Positions 36,706 to 48,200 of a stretch of 64,000 nt of DNA are shown piece by piece. Position 1 is the stretch's first letter. Each line of letters starts with the position of its first letter. A program made the translations under genes and the position numbers. This DNA is from Propionibacteriaceae bacterium (lineage in GTDB: Bacteria > Actinomycetota > Actinomycetes > Propionibacteriales > Propionibacteriaceae), in the NCBI GenBank assembly GCA_030538315.1, contig JAUNUF010000003.1:1-64000 (forward strand). The letters are read 5' to 3'. A model generated the notes under the pieces. The model was given only the letters and a program-made list of their open reading frames with translations. It made no database searches and was not told the DNA's origin.

Positions 36706-37026
36706 TCAGACAGCCTCGAGATAGGCTTCCACGGCTGCACGCAGCACATCGGAACGTCGTCGCCCAGTCTTGGCGGCCAGATCATCGATACGATCGCTCA
36801 GACCCTCGGGAACCCGGAATGCCAGCCGAATGGACGGCTGCTTCTCTGGATCGAGGTGCGGCCGTCCGCCCCGCTGCTCAGCTTCCTTCGCCCACTCCTC
36901 GGCGATGGCGTTGGTGATGCGACTGCCGTCACCAGCACGGTAGTCGACGGCGTCCAGATCGACATCCCCACCATCCGTCACGGCGACAGGGCCCTCGCCG
37001 AGGTCAATGGTCAACTTTCGAGTCAT
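36706..37026 (-). CDS. Ribbon-helix-helix (CopG-like) DNA-binding protein, orphan
   Basis: 106 residues. The C-terminal ~45 residues PSIRLAFRVPEGLSDRI followed by DDLAAKTGRRRSDVLRAAVE form a typical ribbon-helix-helix. The N-terminal half (DLGEGPVAVTDGGDVDLDAVD) is acidic. The ATG at 37026 has AGGAGG upstream. No toxin-like partner is next to it, since the flanks are the patatin gene (convergent) and tRNA-Lys, so an antitoxin role is unproven; it may be a stand-alone regulator. Confidence 0.82.
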   Translation of the reverse strand: MTRKLTIDLGEGPVAVTDGGDVDLDAVDYRAGDGSRITNAIAEEWAKEAEQRGGRPHLDPEKQPSIRLAFRVPEGLSDRIDDLAAKTGRRRSDVLRAAVEAYLEAV

Positions 37027-37083
37027 GTTCTGTTCCTCCTCAGCGCAGTAGGCATGGCGTGGATTGGCTACGGCTGGAAGCGG

Positions 37084-37156
37084 TGCCCCCAACGGGGCTC
37101 GAACCCGTGACCCATGGATTAAAAGTCCACTGCTCTGCCAACTGAGCTATAGGGGC
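37084..37156 (-). tRNA. tRNA-Lys (UUU)
   Basis: 73-nt cloverleaf on the minus strand: acceptor GCCCCTA pairing with TGGGGGC, D-arm AGCTCAGTTGGCAGAGC, anticodon loop ACTTTTAAT with TTT, and T-arm CGGGTTCGAGCCCCG. CCA is not encoded. Confidence 0.95.
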
Positions 37157-37198
37157 CTAGACAGGATAGCGCGCCGCGGGCGTGGCACGCTTGTTCCC

Positions 37199-37831
37199 AT
37201 GCCCTCCTGGCTCTGGTTCGTCATCGTGGTCGCGGTCGGCCTGCTGCTTCTCGCCGGCGCGATGCTGCTCGACCGGCGCGAGGCCCGCCTGCGCACCGGA
37301 ACGGGCGAGCCAGCCCCGCGCCGCGACCACGCCGTCGTAGATTCCCACGTCCCCCACTACGTCACGCAAGACGAGGTGGACGCAATGCCCAGCCCGTCGT
37401 CCCTCTACGCCCGCGACCTCCCGAAGGCCGGGGAGGGCTTCGGATTCGGCCACGCGCACCGGGACTTCGCGACCAACCCAGACGGCGCCTCGTGGGAGCA
37501 CCCGCGCCTGCTGATCGTCGACGGCGAGGTCACCGCGATGCGCGAACTCCTGGCGCCGCTCCAACACGCCACCCCCGAGACGCCCCTCGTCATCGTGGCG
37601 GCCGAGCTGCACCCAGAGGTCATCGCCACTCTCGCCGCGAACCGCCGGGCGCTGAACCTCCCCGTCGTGGCCGCGGCGGCCTCCTCCCAGGATCGACGGC
37701 GGCTCGCCGAGCTGACCGGGGCCACCACCCTGACCCCCGCCGATCTCCAGGCCGGCTACGTGCCGGCCCAGGTGCTGGGCATGGCTCACCACTGGTCCAG
37801 CACCTCCGCCAAGAGTTGGGTTCAACCCTGA
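37199..37831 (+). CDS. Membrane-anchored protein resembling the GroEL apical domain
   Basis: 210 residues: one N-terminal membrane helix (LWFVIVVAVGLLLLAGAMLL), a linker with HVPHYVTQDEV, then residues ~103-205 that follow the chaperonin apical domain. Compare RLLIVDGEVTAMRELLAPLQ with [20 protein letters not shown] of the GroEL at 60573-62159, PLVIVAAELHPEVIATLAAN with [20 protein letters not shown], and DRRRLAELTGATTL with [18 protein letters not shown]. The equatorial ATPase domain and the intermediate domains are missing. The fold assignment is inference from these matches; the function is unknown. The ATG is placed so that the membrane helix follows at once; longer in-frame starts run through the tRNA gene. 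Confidence 0.78.
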   Translation: MPSWLWFVIVVAVGLLLLAGAMLLDRREARLRTGTGEPAPRRDHAVVDSHVPHYVTQDEVDAMPSPSSLYARDLPKAGEGFGFGHAHRDFATNPDGASWEHPRLLIVDGEVTAMRELLAPLQHATPETPLVIVAAELHPEVIATLAANRRALNLPVVAAAASSQDRRRLAELTGATTLTPADLQAGYVPAQVLGMAHHWSSTSAKSWVQP

Positions 37832-37861
37832 GCGGCCCCTGAACCTCAACCTCCAACCATC

Positions 37862-37883
37862 AACCTCAAGCTGGACTTGAGTT
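37862..37883. promoter_or_regulatory. Dyad resembling a MerR-family operator
   Basis: CCTCAAG, a 5-bp centre CTGGA, then CTTGAGTT form a dyad (CTCAAG/CTTGAG) of the general kind bound by MerR-family activators. No MerR gene is in the window and a matching promoter with a long spacer is not evident. The 360-bp gap 37832-38191 otherwise contains a palindrome ACACGCGTGT at 38003 and the leader described next. Confidence 0.3.
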
Positions 37884-38073
37884 CAAGCTTCACTGAGAAT
37901 ATTTCACAACCTCCAGCGCAGGATACACACCTGCATCCGCACCCTGGCCAGGCGCATCACCCCTCGTCACAGACATTTGAGGGACTCGACAGGCATGGAA
38001 TTACACGCGTGTTGTTTTTCAGGAAACCACGGCGTGTCACCTTGCTCCTGACTAAGAAACTCTCAACCAATCG

Positions 38074-38103
38074 TTGTTGGACCCCCCGGTTCTTACCTAA
38101 TGT
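38074..38103 (+). promoter_or_regulatory. Predicted promoter of the SH3-repeat protein gene
   Basis: TTGTTG (38074-38079) and TAATGT (38098-38103) are 18 bases apart. A start of transcription near 38110 would give an ~80-base leader that begins with the hairpin at 38117. Confidence 0.4.
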
Positions 38104-38116
38104 CCATCGCAGCGGA

Positions 38117-38161
38117 GGACGTGCCGGGGCTGTCGCATCAGCCCGGGGAAGCGGCACGTCC
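38117..38161 (+). promoter_or_regulatory. Long hairpin in the 5' leader of the SH3-repeat protein gene
   Basis: GGACGTGCC (38117-38125) pairs perfectly with GGCACGTCC (38153-38161), and inside it GGGCTG (38127-38132) pairs with CAGCCC (38139-38144) around a 6-base loop. The structure ends ~17 bases before the ribosome-binding site. There is no T-run, so it is not a standard terminator. I do not recognise a known riboswitch family. Confidence 0.55.
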
Positions 38162-38191
38162 ACGCCTCACCAATGACGTACGAGGAGAGAC

Positions 38192-39583
38192 GTGAGAAAG
38201 ACACTGAAGGGCCTGCGGGCAGCCGCGGCCGCGGTCGGCATCGCTGTTCTCGCGCAAGGTCTGGGCGGCATCGCCCTCGGCCCCGCAGCTGACGCAAACA
38301 ACGGCGAAGTCAGCGCCCGCACCCGCGTCCACGTCAGAGTCGAACCCACCACCGCCAGCAAGAGCCTCGCCGTCCTGGCAGTGGGCCAGAGCCTCCAGGC
38401 ACACGGCTCGAAGGACGGCTGGACCGAGGTCACCTTCAACGGTCGCACCGCCTACGTCGCCAGCGCCTACCTCGTGGGCAGCGGCGTCCTCTCCGGAGCA
38501 CCCACCTCCACCGAGAGCAACGGCACCGTAGAGGGCTCAAAGGGCACTGTGTACACCACGGCCACCCTCAACCTCCGCACCGGGCCCTCCACCAGTGACA
38601 CTGTGGGCACCCAGGTGCAGCGGGGCACCCGCCTCGAACTCACCGGCACGGTCAGCGCAGAGTGGGCCCAGCTCACCTACGAGGGCAACACCTACTGGGC
38701 CGCCGCCCGCTACCTGAGCGACACCGCTGCCGCCGCCTACTCGTCGCTGCCCATGGCCACCGGCAAGGCACGCGGCACCGTCGCCCTCATGGTGCGCACG
38801 TCCGCCGACGCGGCCTACACGAACCTCGGCGACGCGCCAGCTGGCACCATCTTCGACACCACTGGCCAAACCGTCAACGGCATGGCCCAGGTCATCCACG
38901 GCGGCGCCGTGCGGTGGGTCAACGCCCGGTACCTCGTCCCCATCGCGCTGACGGCAGCCCCCGCCGGCTCCGCTACTCCGAGCACCACCAAGCGGTTCGC
39001 CACCACTGTCCTCAACATCTGGGCGGCGAGCACCGGCACCAAGTACAACGGCGAAGTGCCCCGAGGCGGCGAGCTGCAGGTCACCGGCTTGGTTGAGAAC
39101 GGCCGCGCTCAGATCGTGATCAACGGCGAGGTGCGCTGGGTCACCGCCCGCTACGTGGCCAACACCCCGCCCGCCACCGCCACGAGTGGTGCGTCAGGGG
39201 GCAACAGCGCCGCCATCAACAAGGGCTACTCCTCCGGCCTGCATTTGACCAACGCCAACGTCCAGGCCATCGCGTGGGACGTGTGGGCCCGCTACCCGCA
39301 GATCAAGACGCAGTACGGCTGGCGAAAGGACGTCACGCCGGATCACCCGGCCGGCCGCGCCGTCGATGTGATGATCCCCGGGTACAAGAACAACCAGGAG
39401 TTGGGCTGGGAGATCGCGAACTATTACCGCAACAACGCCGCCCAGTACAACATCAACTACATCATCTTCGGGCAGAAGATCTGGTCCGTGCAGCGCAACA
39501 GCGAGGGCTGGCGCTGGATGTCGAGCCGCGGCAACGACACCGCAAACCACTACGACCACGTCCACATCAACACCTACGGCTGA
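38192..39583 (+). CDS. Secreted protein with four SH3-like repeats and an M15-like C-terminal domain
   Basis: 463 residues. A signal peptide (LRAAAAAVGIAVLAQGLGGIA) is followed by four bacterial SH3-type units; the first two start ARTRVHVRVEPTTASKSL and YTTATLNLRTGPSTSD, and the last two (MVRTSADAAYTNLGDAP; VLNIWAASTGTKYNGEV) are more divergent. Each ends in a W/Y-ARYL or ASAYL-type strand. The C-terminal ~120 residues (GWRKDVTPDHPAGRAVDVMI, NDTANHYDHVHINTYG) keep the D-HxxGRAVD and DHVHI metal-site pattern seen in D-Ala-D-Ala carboxypeptidase-like and related domains, so it probably binds or trims the cell wall. The start is GTG with GGAGAG upstream. Confidence 0.85.
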   Translation: MRKTLKGLRAAAAAVGIAVLAQGLGGIALGPAADANNGEVSARTRVHVRVEPTTASKSLAVLAVGQSLQAHGSKDGWTEVTFNGRTAYVASAYLVGSGVLSGAPTSTESNGTVEGSKGTVYTTATLNLRTGPSTSDTVGTQVQRGTRLELTGTVSAEWAQLTYEGNTYWAAARYLSDTAAAAYSSLPMATGKARGTVALMVRTSADAAYTNLGDAPAGTIFDTTGQTVNGMAQVIHGGAVRWVNARYLVPIALTAAPAGSATPSTTKRFATTVLNIWAASTGTKYNGEVPRGGELQVTGLVENGRAQIVINGEVRWVTARYVANTPPATATSGASGGNSAAINKGYSSGLHLTNANVQAIAWDVWARYPQIKTQYGWRKDVTPDHPAGRAVDVMIPGYKNNQELGWEIANYYRNNAAQYNINYIIFGQKIWSVQRNSEGWRWMSSRGNDTANHYDHVHINTYG

Positions 39584-39584
39584 C

Positions 39585-39603
39585 CCAACCCGGCCCGGGT
39601 TGG
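39585..39603 (+). terminator. Small GC hairpin after the SH3-repeat protein gene
   Basis: CCAACCCGG and CCGGGTTGG form an inverted repeat directly after the stop codon, without a T-run. It could end transcription before the tRNA genes. Confidence 0.35.
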
Positions 39604-39641
39604 AACCAGACACCGGTTTCCGGCTACCATTGTGCGAGCCG

Positions 39642-39714
39642 GTCCCCATCGTCTAGCGGCCTAGGACCCCGCCCTTTCACGGCGGTAGCACGGGTTCGAA
39701 TCCCGTTGGGGATG
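39642..39714 (+). tRNA. tRNA-Glu (UUC)
   Basis: 73-nt cloverleaf with acceptor GTCCCCA pairing with TGGGGAT (first pair G-T), anticodon loop CTTTCAC with TTC, and T-arm CGGGTTCGAATCCCG. CCA is not encoded. Confidence 0.94.
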
Positions 39715-39855
39715 CGAAGCCTCCACACCTCGGTGCGGAAGCAAAACGGTAACGACAACGGGTTTTACCCGATGTGACAACCAAGCGGAAGTCACGCTAT
39801 AGTTACCGGGCTGGCCCAGCCAGCACGGTCGGGAAACCGGCCGGGTCAAGAAATT

Positions 39856-39929
39856 GGCCCCGTAGCGCAGTTGGTTAGCGCGCCGCCCTGTCACGGCGGA
39901 GGTCGCGGGTTCGAGTCCCGTCGGGGTCG
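39856..39929 (+). tRNA. tRNA-Asp (GUC)
   Basis: 74-nt cloverleaf with acceptor GGCCCCG pairing with CGGGGTC, D-arm GCGCAGTTGGTTAGCGC, anticodon loop CTGTCAC with GTC, and T-arm CGGGTTCGAGTCCCG. CCA is not encoded. Confidence 0.95.
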
Positions 39930-39958
39930 CTGGTATGGCGGATACCGCCAGGCCAAAC

Positions 39959-40035
39959 GGCCAGGTAGCTCAGTTGGTACGAGCGTCCGCCTGAAAAGTG
40001 GAAGGTCGCCGGTTCGATCCCGGCCCTGGCCACCA
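39959..40035 (+). tRNA. tRNA-Phe (GAA), CCA encoded
   Basis: Acceptor GGCCAGG pairs with CCTGGCC; D-arm GCTCAGTTGGTACGAGC; anticodon loop CTGAAAA with GAA; T-arm CCGGTTCGATCCCGG. The 3' end reads ACCA, so CCA is in the gene, unlike the other three tRNAs here. Confidence 0.95.
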
Positions 40036-40044
40036 CAAGCAACT

Positions 40045-40069
40045 CCCCCGGTTCGGCCGGGGGTTTTTT
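40045..40069 (+). terminator. Rho-independent terminator of the tRNA cluster
   Basis: CCCCCGG and CCGGGGG form a 7-bp stem around a 5-base loop, followed by six T. It ends the tRNA-Glu/Asp/Phe transcript before the convergent hydrolase gene. Confidence 0.9.
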
Positions 40070-40091
40070 CTTTGCCGACGACCAGATGCGT

Positions 40092-41048
40092 TCAGGAAGC
40101 CGGCGTGGCGTAGCACTGCAGGAAGCGCGCGTACTCCGCGAATACGACGGCGCGCACCTCCTCCCTGGACAGCACCAGGTCATGCATCCCGTCAGAAATC
40201 CGCACGATTGCGACGGTGTTGCCCAGCTTGGGCGCGCGAGCAGCGATGAGGTTCACGTCCAGAACGGTGTCTGCCAGATGCTGCTCCTCCCCCCAGGTGC
40301 GGCTGAACAGGGACCGCTCTGAGATAGCCACGAGCACCGGGCAGTCGATGCGGAGCCCTTCGGCGATCCGCGCGTGGCCACTGGTGACGGCAGCCAGCCA
40401 ACCCACCCGGGGCCGGAACGCCGGATCCCCCTTCAGGTTGAGGTTGTACTCCCACTCCCCCTCCTCGGAGGCGGAGATGGAGCGGCGGTAGTAGCCAGTG
40501 TCAGTGACAGGAATCACCTGCGTGGCCGCGATGGTGCGGGCGGCGCTCATGGCTGGCCTGAGCAGCGTGTTGCCGCTGGCTTCCAACCACGGCGCGTTCA
40601 ACACCACCGCGGCGAAGGTGCCGGGCCGCGCGTCGGCGTAGAGGGATGCCGTGAGGCCTCCGGTGGAGTGCCCCATCAACACGATCTCCGTGTGACCCTC
40701 ATCGCGGATCAGTTCGACGGCGGCGTCCAGCTCCACGAAGTAGTCGTCGAGGCTGGTGATGTAGCCAGCGAGCTGTCCCTTGCGCAGTGAGCGACCGTAG
40801 CGGCGGAGATCCAGGGCGTAGAAGTCGAAGCCCAGCGCGGCCATCTCGTCGGCCAGATGGGTTTGGAAGAAATAGTCGTTCCACCCATGCACGTACAGGA
40901 CGGCGCGGGCCTCCGCAGGCGCATTTCTGCGCACGACAGTGGCCACCAAGGAACCTTCAGGTTCCAAGGCGTAGGTGGGTTCCCCTTCCAGTGAGATCAG
41001 GAACTGCTCGTAACCGACGAGTTCGGTGTCTGGCACCCAAGTGGTCAC
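40092..41048 (-). CDS. Alpha/beta hydrolase, lysophospholipase/monoacylglycerol lipase-like
   Basis: 318 residues. Oxyanion region AVLYVHGWNDYFFQTHLAD, LDLRRYGRS, nucleophile elbow VLMGHSTGGL, and a C-terminal His in ISDGMHDLVLSREEVR give the serine hydrolase triad; the acid is probably in the segment VLVAISERS or nearby. The pattern (YGRS, GHSTGG) resembles the monoacylglycerol lipase and lysophospholipase group. No signal peptide. The true substrate is unknown. Confidence 0.87.
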   Translation of the reverse strand: MTTWVPDTELVGYEQFLISLEGEPTYALEPEGSLVATVVRRNAPAEARAVLYVHGWNDYFFQTHLADEMAALGFDFYALDLRRYGRSLRKGQLAGYITSLDDYFVELDAAVELIRDEGHTEIVLMGHSTGGLTASLYADARPGTFAAVVLNAPWLEASGNTLLRPAMSAARTIAATQVIPVTDTGYYRRSISASEEGEWEYNLNLKGDPAFRPRVGWLAAVTSGHARIAEGLRIDCPVLVAISERSLFSRTWGEEQHLADTVLDVNLIAARAPKLGNTVAIVRISDGMHDLVLSREEVRAVVFAEYARFLQCYATPAS

Positions 41049-41060
41049 GAGAGGAGGCGA

Positions 41061-41300
41061 TCAGGAGGAGCGACGCTCGTAGTCGTCGTAGCTGTCCTCG
41101 CCGTCGTAATCCTCGTACTCCGCAGCAAGCTCGGCGTAAGGGTCATCGTCGTCGACGGTCTCGTCTTCGGTCTCTTGGTAATCGTCGACGAAATCTCCAC
41201 GTAGCTCACGCTCGAGCGACGAGAAATCCGTGTCGATCGAACGGTACTTGAGCTCGCGAGCGACCTTGGTCTGCTTCGCCCGTGCACGGCCGCGCCCCAT
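41061..41300 (-). CDS. DUF3073 family protein
   Basis: 79 residues: a basic N-terminus [19 protein letters not shown] followed by [15 protein letters not shown] and a strongly acidic tail rich in Asp, Glu and Tyr. This composition and the conserved [19 protein letters not shown] start define the actinobacterial DUF3073 family, whose function is not known. It sits 12 bp upstream of the hydrolase gene on the same strand. Confidence 0.9.
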   Translation of the reverse strand: MGRGRARAKQTKVARELKYRSIDTDFSSLERELRGDFVDDYQETEDETVDDDDPYAELAAEYEDYDGEDSYDDYERRSS

Positions 41301-41456
41301 ATCGGGTCGACCCCCTTGCTTTGTTCATCGCGGTCTTGCCGCGGATCTTCACTAACTCGTGGGTACAGGCTACCCAATCGAACGGATTAGTCCAAAGAAG
41401 CCGCGCGCCTGCCCAACCGCCGTTCGCGGCCAACGAACAGCGGCACCGATGGCTAA

Positions 41457-43697
<2,241 letters not shown>

Positions 43698-43707
43698 CCC
43701 GATCACA

Positions 43708-43742
43708 GCAAGTGGGCCGCGGCATCGCCGCGGCCCATTTGC
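43708..43742 (+). terminator. Terminator hairpin after icd
   Basis: GCAAGTGGGCCGCGG and CCGCGGCCCATTTGC form a 15-bp stem with one G-T pair around a 5-base loop. It lies 10 bases after the stop codon. The T-run is weak, as is common in GC-rich actinobacteria. The remaining 238 bases up to trpB show no gene that I can support. Confidence 0.75.
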
Positions 43743-43980
43743 TTCACCGTATGAAAACGGCCGCATCGCCCGCATGTGGGGCTCTTCTGACTTGAGCGTG
43801 GACCGGGCGGCGGGCTGTCGGTGGGGTGAGTGGGGGCCGAGGCCTCAAGAATCGGACTTACCACGCTGGTGGGCGATCGGGCACCTGCGGTGAGAGAACG
43901 CTTCGATTCGGGGCTTAGCACGGCCGCTCGGTTGCACGTGGAAGACGGGCACGATGTGGCAGTTTTCCAAAGGCGAAGAT

Positions 43981-45174
43981 TCAGGAATCCAGTTCCGCCA
44001 GCCTCTCGGCCACGTAATCGATGTCCTTGTCGCCGCGGCCAGACAGGTTCACCACGATGATCTCGTCGCTGCCCATCCCGGGCGCGATCCGCATGGCGTG
44101 AGCCAGCGCGTGGCTGGATTCGAGCGCCGGGATGATGCCCTCCGTGCGGCACAGCAGCTGGAAGGCCTCGAGGGTCTCTGCGTCCGACGCATGCACGTAC
44201 TCGACGCGGCCGGTCTCCTTCAAATGCGCGTGCTGCGGGCCGACCCCTGGGTAGTCCAAGCCCGACGCGATCGAGTGGACCGCCGTCGGCTCGCCCTGCT
44301 CGTCCTGCAGAACGATGGTCTTCATACCGTGCAACATGCCGTCTGAGCCCAGCGTCATGGTGGCCGCGTGCTCGCCCACCACACCCAGGTCGCGACCGGC
44401 AGGCTCAACGCCGTAGATCTTGACGTCGGCGTCGTCGAGGAAGGCGTTGAACAGGCCCATGGCGTTCGAGCCGCCACCCACGCAGGCGATCAGCACATCC
44501 GGCAGGCGACCCTCCTTGGCCAAGATCTGCTCGCGCGCCTCGCGCCCGACGATCGACTGAAAATCCCGCACCATGATGGGGTACGGGTGGGGGCCCACCA
44601 CGGAGCCGATGGCGAAGAACGTGTCGTGGTAATCCGCAGCGAACACCCCGAACGCAGAGTCGACGGCGTCCTTGAGGCACGCGCCCCCGCTCTCCACGGA
44701 GACCACTTTGGCCCCGAGCAACTGCATGCGCACCACGTTGGGGTGCTGCTTGGCGATGTCGATGGCACCCATGTGGATCTCGCATTCGAGGCCCACGAGC
44801 GCCGCCGCGGTGGCCAGCGCCACGCCGTGCTGGCCCGCGCCGGTCTCGGCGAGCAGCTTCTTCTTGCCCATCCGCTTGGCCAGTAGGGCCTCGCCCAGAC
44901 AGTGGTTGATCTTGTGCGCGCCGGTGTGGTTGAGATCCTCGCGCTTGAGGTAGATGGTGGCGCCGCCCAGCTCGTCGGTGAGGCGTTGCGCCTTGAACAG
45001 CGGCGACGGCCGCCCCACGTAGTCCGTCAGGAGCGCCTCGTACTCGGCCATGAAGGCAGGGTCCTTGATCGCCTCCTCGTAGGCCTCAGCCACCTCTGCG
45101 AGGGGCGTTTCAAGCTGCGGGGGCACAAACCGGCCGCCGTAGGAACCGAAGAATCCAGGTGCGTCATTGCTCAC
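43981..45174 (-). CDS. trpB: Tryptophan synthase beta chain
   Basis: PLP enzyme joining indole and serine. The 397-residue protein is of the common TrpB1 type: GRPSPLF, the PLP lysine in [37 protein letters not shown] with the catalytic Glu, [12 protein letters not shown] for phosphate binding, and NLSGRGDKD. No trpA or other trp gene is adjacent, so the copy is stand-alone in this window; the alpha subunit must be elsewhere. The GTG at 45174 begins the conserved N-terminus and lies 7 bases after a TAGGCT box, which suggests a leaderless message. The frame is open far upstream but only as a shadow of the permease gene. Confidence 0.94.
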   Translation of the reverse strand: MSNDAPGFFGSYGGRFVPPQLETPLAEVAEAYEEAIKDPAFMAEYEALLTDYVGRPSPLFKAQRLTDELGGATIYLKREDLNHTGAHKINHCLGEALLAKRMGKKKLLAETGAGQHGVALATAAALVGLECEIHMGAIDIAKQHPNVVRMQLLGAKVVSVESGGACLKDAVDSAFGVFAADYHDTFFAIGSVVGPHPYPIMVRDFQSIVGREAREQILAKEGRLPDVLIACVGGGSNAMGLFNAFLDDADVKIYGVEPAGRDLGVVGEHAATMTLGSDGMLHGMKTIVLQDEQGEPTAVHSIASGLDYPGVGPQHAHLKETGRVEYVHASDAETLEAFQLLCRTEGIIPALESSHALAHAMRIAPGMGSDEIIVVNLSGRGDKDIDYVAERLAELDS

Positions 45175-45181
45175 CCGGCAG

Positions 45182-45230
45182 AGCCTACTTCCCGGGACTC
45201 CCCACGGGCTAGTGCCACCCCCACTACGCT
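45182..45230. promoter_or_regulatory. Divergent -10 boxes for trpB and the ABC operon
   Basis: TAGGCT on the minus strand (45182-45187) is 7 bases before the trpB GTG. TACGCT on the plus strand (45225-45230) is 8 bases before the ATG at 45239. Both fit leaderless transcription from a 64-bp divergent gap. Confidence 0.45.
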
Positions 45231-45238
45231 GAAGCCCC

Positions 45239-48200
45239 ATGACGACCTGGTGGGGCTGGGCTGCACGGCGGGCCAGGGCCTCGCGTCTGTTGCTGGCCAC
45301 TCTCCTCGCGCTCGTCACCATCACCTCCGGCATCCTCGCCTTCGTTGTCGGGCATGCAGGATCGCTGGCCACCGAGGCCGCCCGCACCGCCCTCACCACC
45401 GCAGAGCCGGGGGCCGGGGCCGTGCAGGCGCAAACCCGGATGGGCGACGACGTGGCCGCCCAAGACTCCTCCGCCCGGGCCAAACTGGAGGAGGGCTTCG
45501 CCCCTGCGCCCGTCACCATCCACACCACGCGCGTCTCGGAGCCCCGGCGCGGATCACTCGACGGCGCAGAGCTCCCCCAGCGCATCACGCTCTGGGCGGG
45601 CGAGCATCTCTCCCCCGGCCTCCTCGCCGTGACCGATGGAGCCTGGCCCACCGCTCCCACGGAGGCGGCGCTGCAGGCTGACGCGGCCGCCGCGCTGGGC
45701 GCGCAGGTGGGCAGCGTGTTCACCATCGACGACCACGAGCTCACCGTCACGGCCCTCTGGGAGGCGGCCGAGAAGTCCAACCCCGTCTGGTTCGGCGACC
45801 CCCTCGTCACGGACGGTGCAGATGCGACGTCCAACGGCCCCCTCATCGTCGACCCCACCGCCCTCACCGGAGGCGACCCCTTCCTCCGCTGGTCCGTCGT
45901 GCCGGATGCCGATCGCATCACCCCCGAACAGCTCAATTCGCTAGCGGAGGCCGCAGAGCGCGCCAAGGCGCTCGTGGACGAGGCGGATCTCACTGGCCGC
46001 GGCATCGTCGTCGACGGCAGCCTGGCCTCGACGGCGGAGCGAGCCTCGCGGGATTGGGCCATCGGGCGCGCCTTCGGCATCGTGCCCGTGAGCGTGCTGT
46101 TGCTGGTGGCCGCCGTGGGCCTGGTGCAGGTGTCTGGACTGCTGGGCGCCACGCGGCAACGGGAGCACGAACTTCTGGCCGCACGGGGCGCCAGCCGCCG
46201 CCAACTCTTGGGCATGGGGCTGGCCGAGGTCACGTTGGTCACCGTGGTGGGCACGGCTGTGGGCACCGCCCTCGCCATAGCCGCTCTCTGGCTGGTCTCC
46301 GGCAGCAGCGCCCAGCTCCCCACAGTATTGCTGGGCGGCTTCGGTTCGCTGGCCCTGGCACTGATGTGCGTCTGGGCAGTCACCGCGCGTTCCACCGCCT
46401 CGCTGGCCGGCCGCCCCCGTACCGACAGGGTCCGCGCGGTGGCCGGCACCGCGGCACTCTTGATCGTCTTCGCCGCCGCGGCCGTCACCACCTGGCAGCT
46501 GCGCACGGCCACCAGCTTCGAGCTCGTCCCTGCGTTGGCCCCGGCGTTCCTGCTGGCCGCGGCCGCCGTCGTGGGGTTGGTGGCGCTGGGTCCCATCGCC
46601 CGGCTGATCGAGGCCTTCACGCGCCGTGGCTCCACCGGGATCTGGCTGGCCGGCGCGCAGCTTGCGCGCGGGCTGGTGGTGCACGCCGTGCCCGTCACGC
46701 TCACCATCCTGGCCACCGGCACAGCGACCTTTGCGGCGCTCTACGCCGGCACCGCCGCGGCCAACCACCGCGACCTCACCACGCTCGCCAACGGGGCGCC
46801 GCTCCGCGCCACACTCTCCAGCCTGGACGCCGACATCGCCGGGCTGCGGCTGCCAGGGCTTGCCTCCGTCGAGGGCGTCACCGCCGCCGTGCCAGTGTGG
46901 CTCGACGAGGCGGCCGGCGTGGGCGACTCCCCCGTCACAGCCGTGGCCGCGCCAATGGACAATCTGGCTGACATCGTCGCCCTCCCCCATGGGCTGCGCC
47001 TCCCCGAGCTGCCCCAGCGCGCCGTCGCGGTGCCACCCATGGCTATTCCCGACGGCGCCTCCACCCTGGCCGTCGAACTCACGGGCCGCACGTTCCTGGA
47101 TCCGTGGCAGCAGATCCAGTTCGACCGCATGGAGGAGATCAACCGCTCCGCCTTCCAGCAGGGCGACAAGCCGCTCACCGGCGAAGAGGAGGCGATGGTG
47201 CGCGCCTGGACCGACGACTTCTACGGCCGCATCAACATGCCACAGGGCTTCTCCTCGCGGCTGACGCTGCGCGACCTCACCACCGGCCTGAGCCGCACCA
47301 TCCCGGGCCCGGCGATCACGATCGACACCCCTCCAGACACCTTCACGGCCCCGCCCGAAGGCCCTGTGTTCATCCCCCTCACAGGCCGCGCCACCACCCA
47401 GATTGAACTGCCCAATGATGGCCAGTTCGTCATCGAGGGCTTCCAAATCGCCGCTGACCAACTGGATGGCGACAACTCCACCATCGAGCTCACCATCGCC
47501 TTCACCGCCGACGGCACCCCCTTGGGCGGCGCGGGGCAGTGGACCTCGGACCAGGCCGTCACCCTCCCGGCCGCCCAGCACTATCTCGACGCCGCGGCTG
47601 CCGTCGAACCGGCATGGGACATCCAGGTGGAGGTGGTCGAAGTCGAGGGCGGCGGGGGCACCGTGACCTTCAGGCACCTCAGCCCCAACAAGCCGCCCTA
47701 CCCCGTGGCCATCCTCGACACCAGAAACCCCGCGTGGTGCCTCACACTCTCGGGGGCCCCAGAGACGATCAGCGTGGGCCCGGGCGTGCCGTTCGTGGGC
47801 CATGACCCCGACGGCGTGCTGGCCGATGTGGTGGCGAGCAGGCCGGAGCCCATCCCGGTGGCCATCACCACGGCGGTGGCCGACGCCTCCACGCTCAGCG
47901 TGGGTAGTTCCCTCGACCTCGCGGCCTTCGGCCGGCGACTCCCCGCCGTCGTGGCTGACGTCGTGCCCGCCCTTCCGGGTATCGCCACCGCCCAGGGGGT
48001 CATGGCGGATTCCGCCGCCGTCTCCTCCTACCTCTCCACCACCCCCAACCCCTTGCGCTGGCCCTCCGAGATGTGGGCGAGCATCGACGCAGACCCCACC
48101 ACGGTGCGCGCCGAGGCGGCCCGGGTGCCTGGCATCACCGCGGTGGAGATCGCCGACGACACCCCCGCCCCCACGGGCGCCGCGGCGCGTTCCCTGTGGA

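Noticed and set aside
38074..38161. c-di-AMP (ydaO-type) riboswitch before the SH3-protein gene
   Set aside because: The gene context fits, but the conserved purine-rich core sequences of that riboswitch are not visible; only a hairpin can be supported.
43703..44152. A 149-residue open frame between trpB and icd
   Set aside because: Half of it lies within trpB in another frame and the rest crosses the icd terminator; no motif.
45941..47803. A 620-residue open frame opposite the first FtsX-type permease
   Set aside because: No membrane or catalytic motifs, extreme Gly/His/Glu content; the permease reading has proper helices and gene overlaps.
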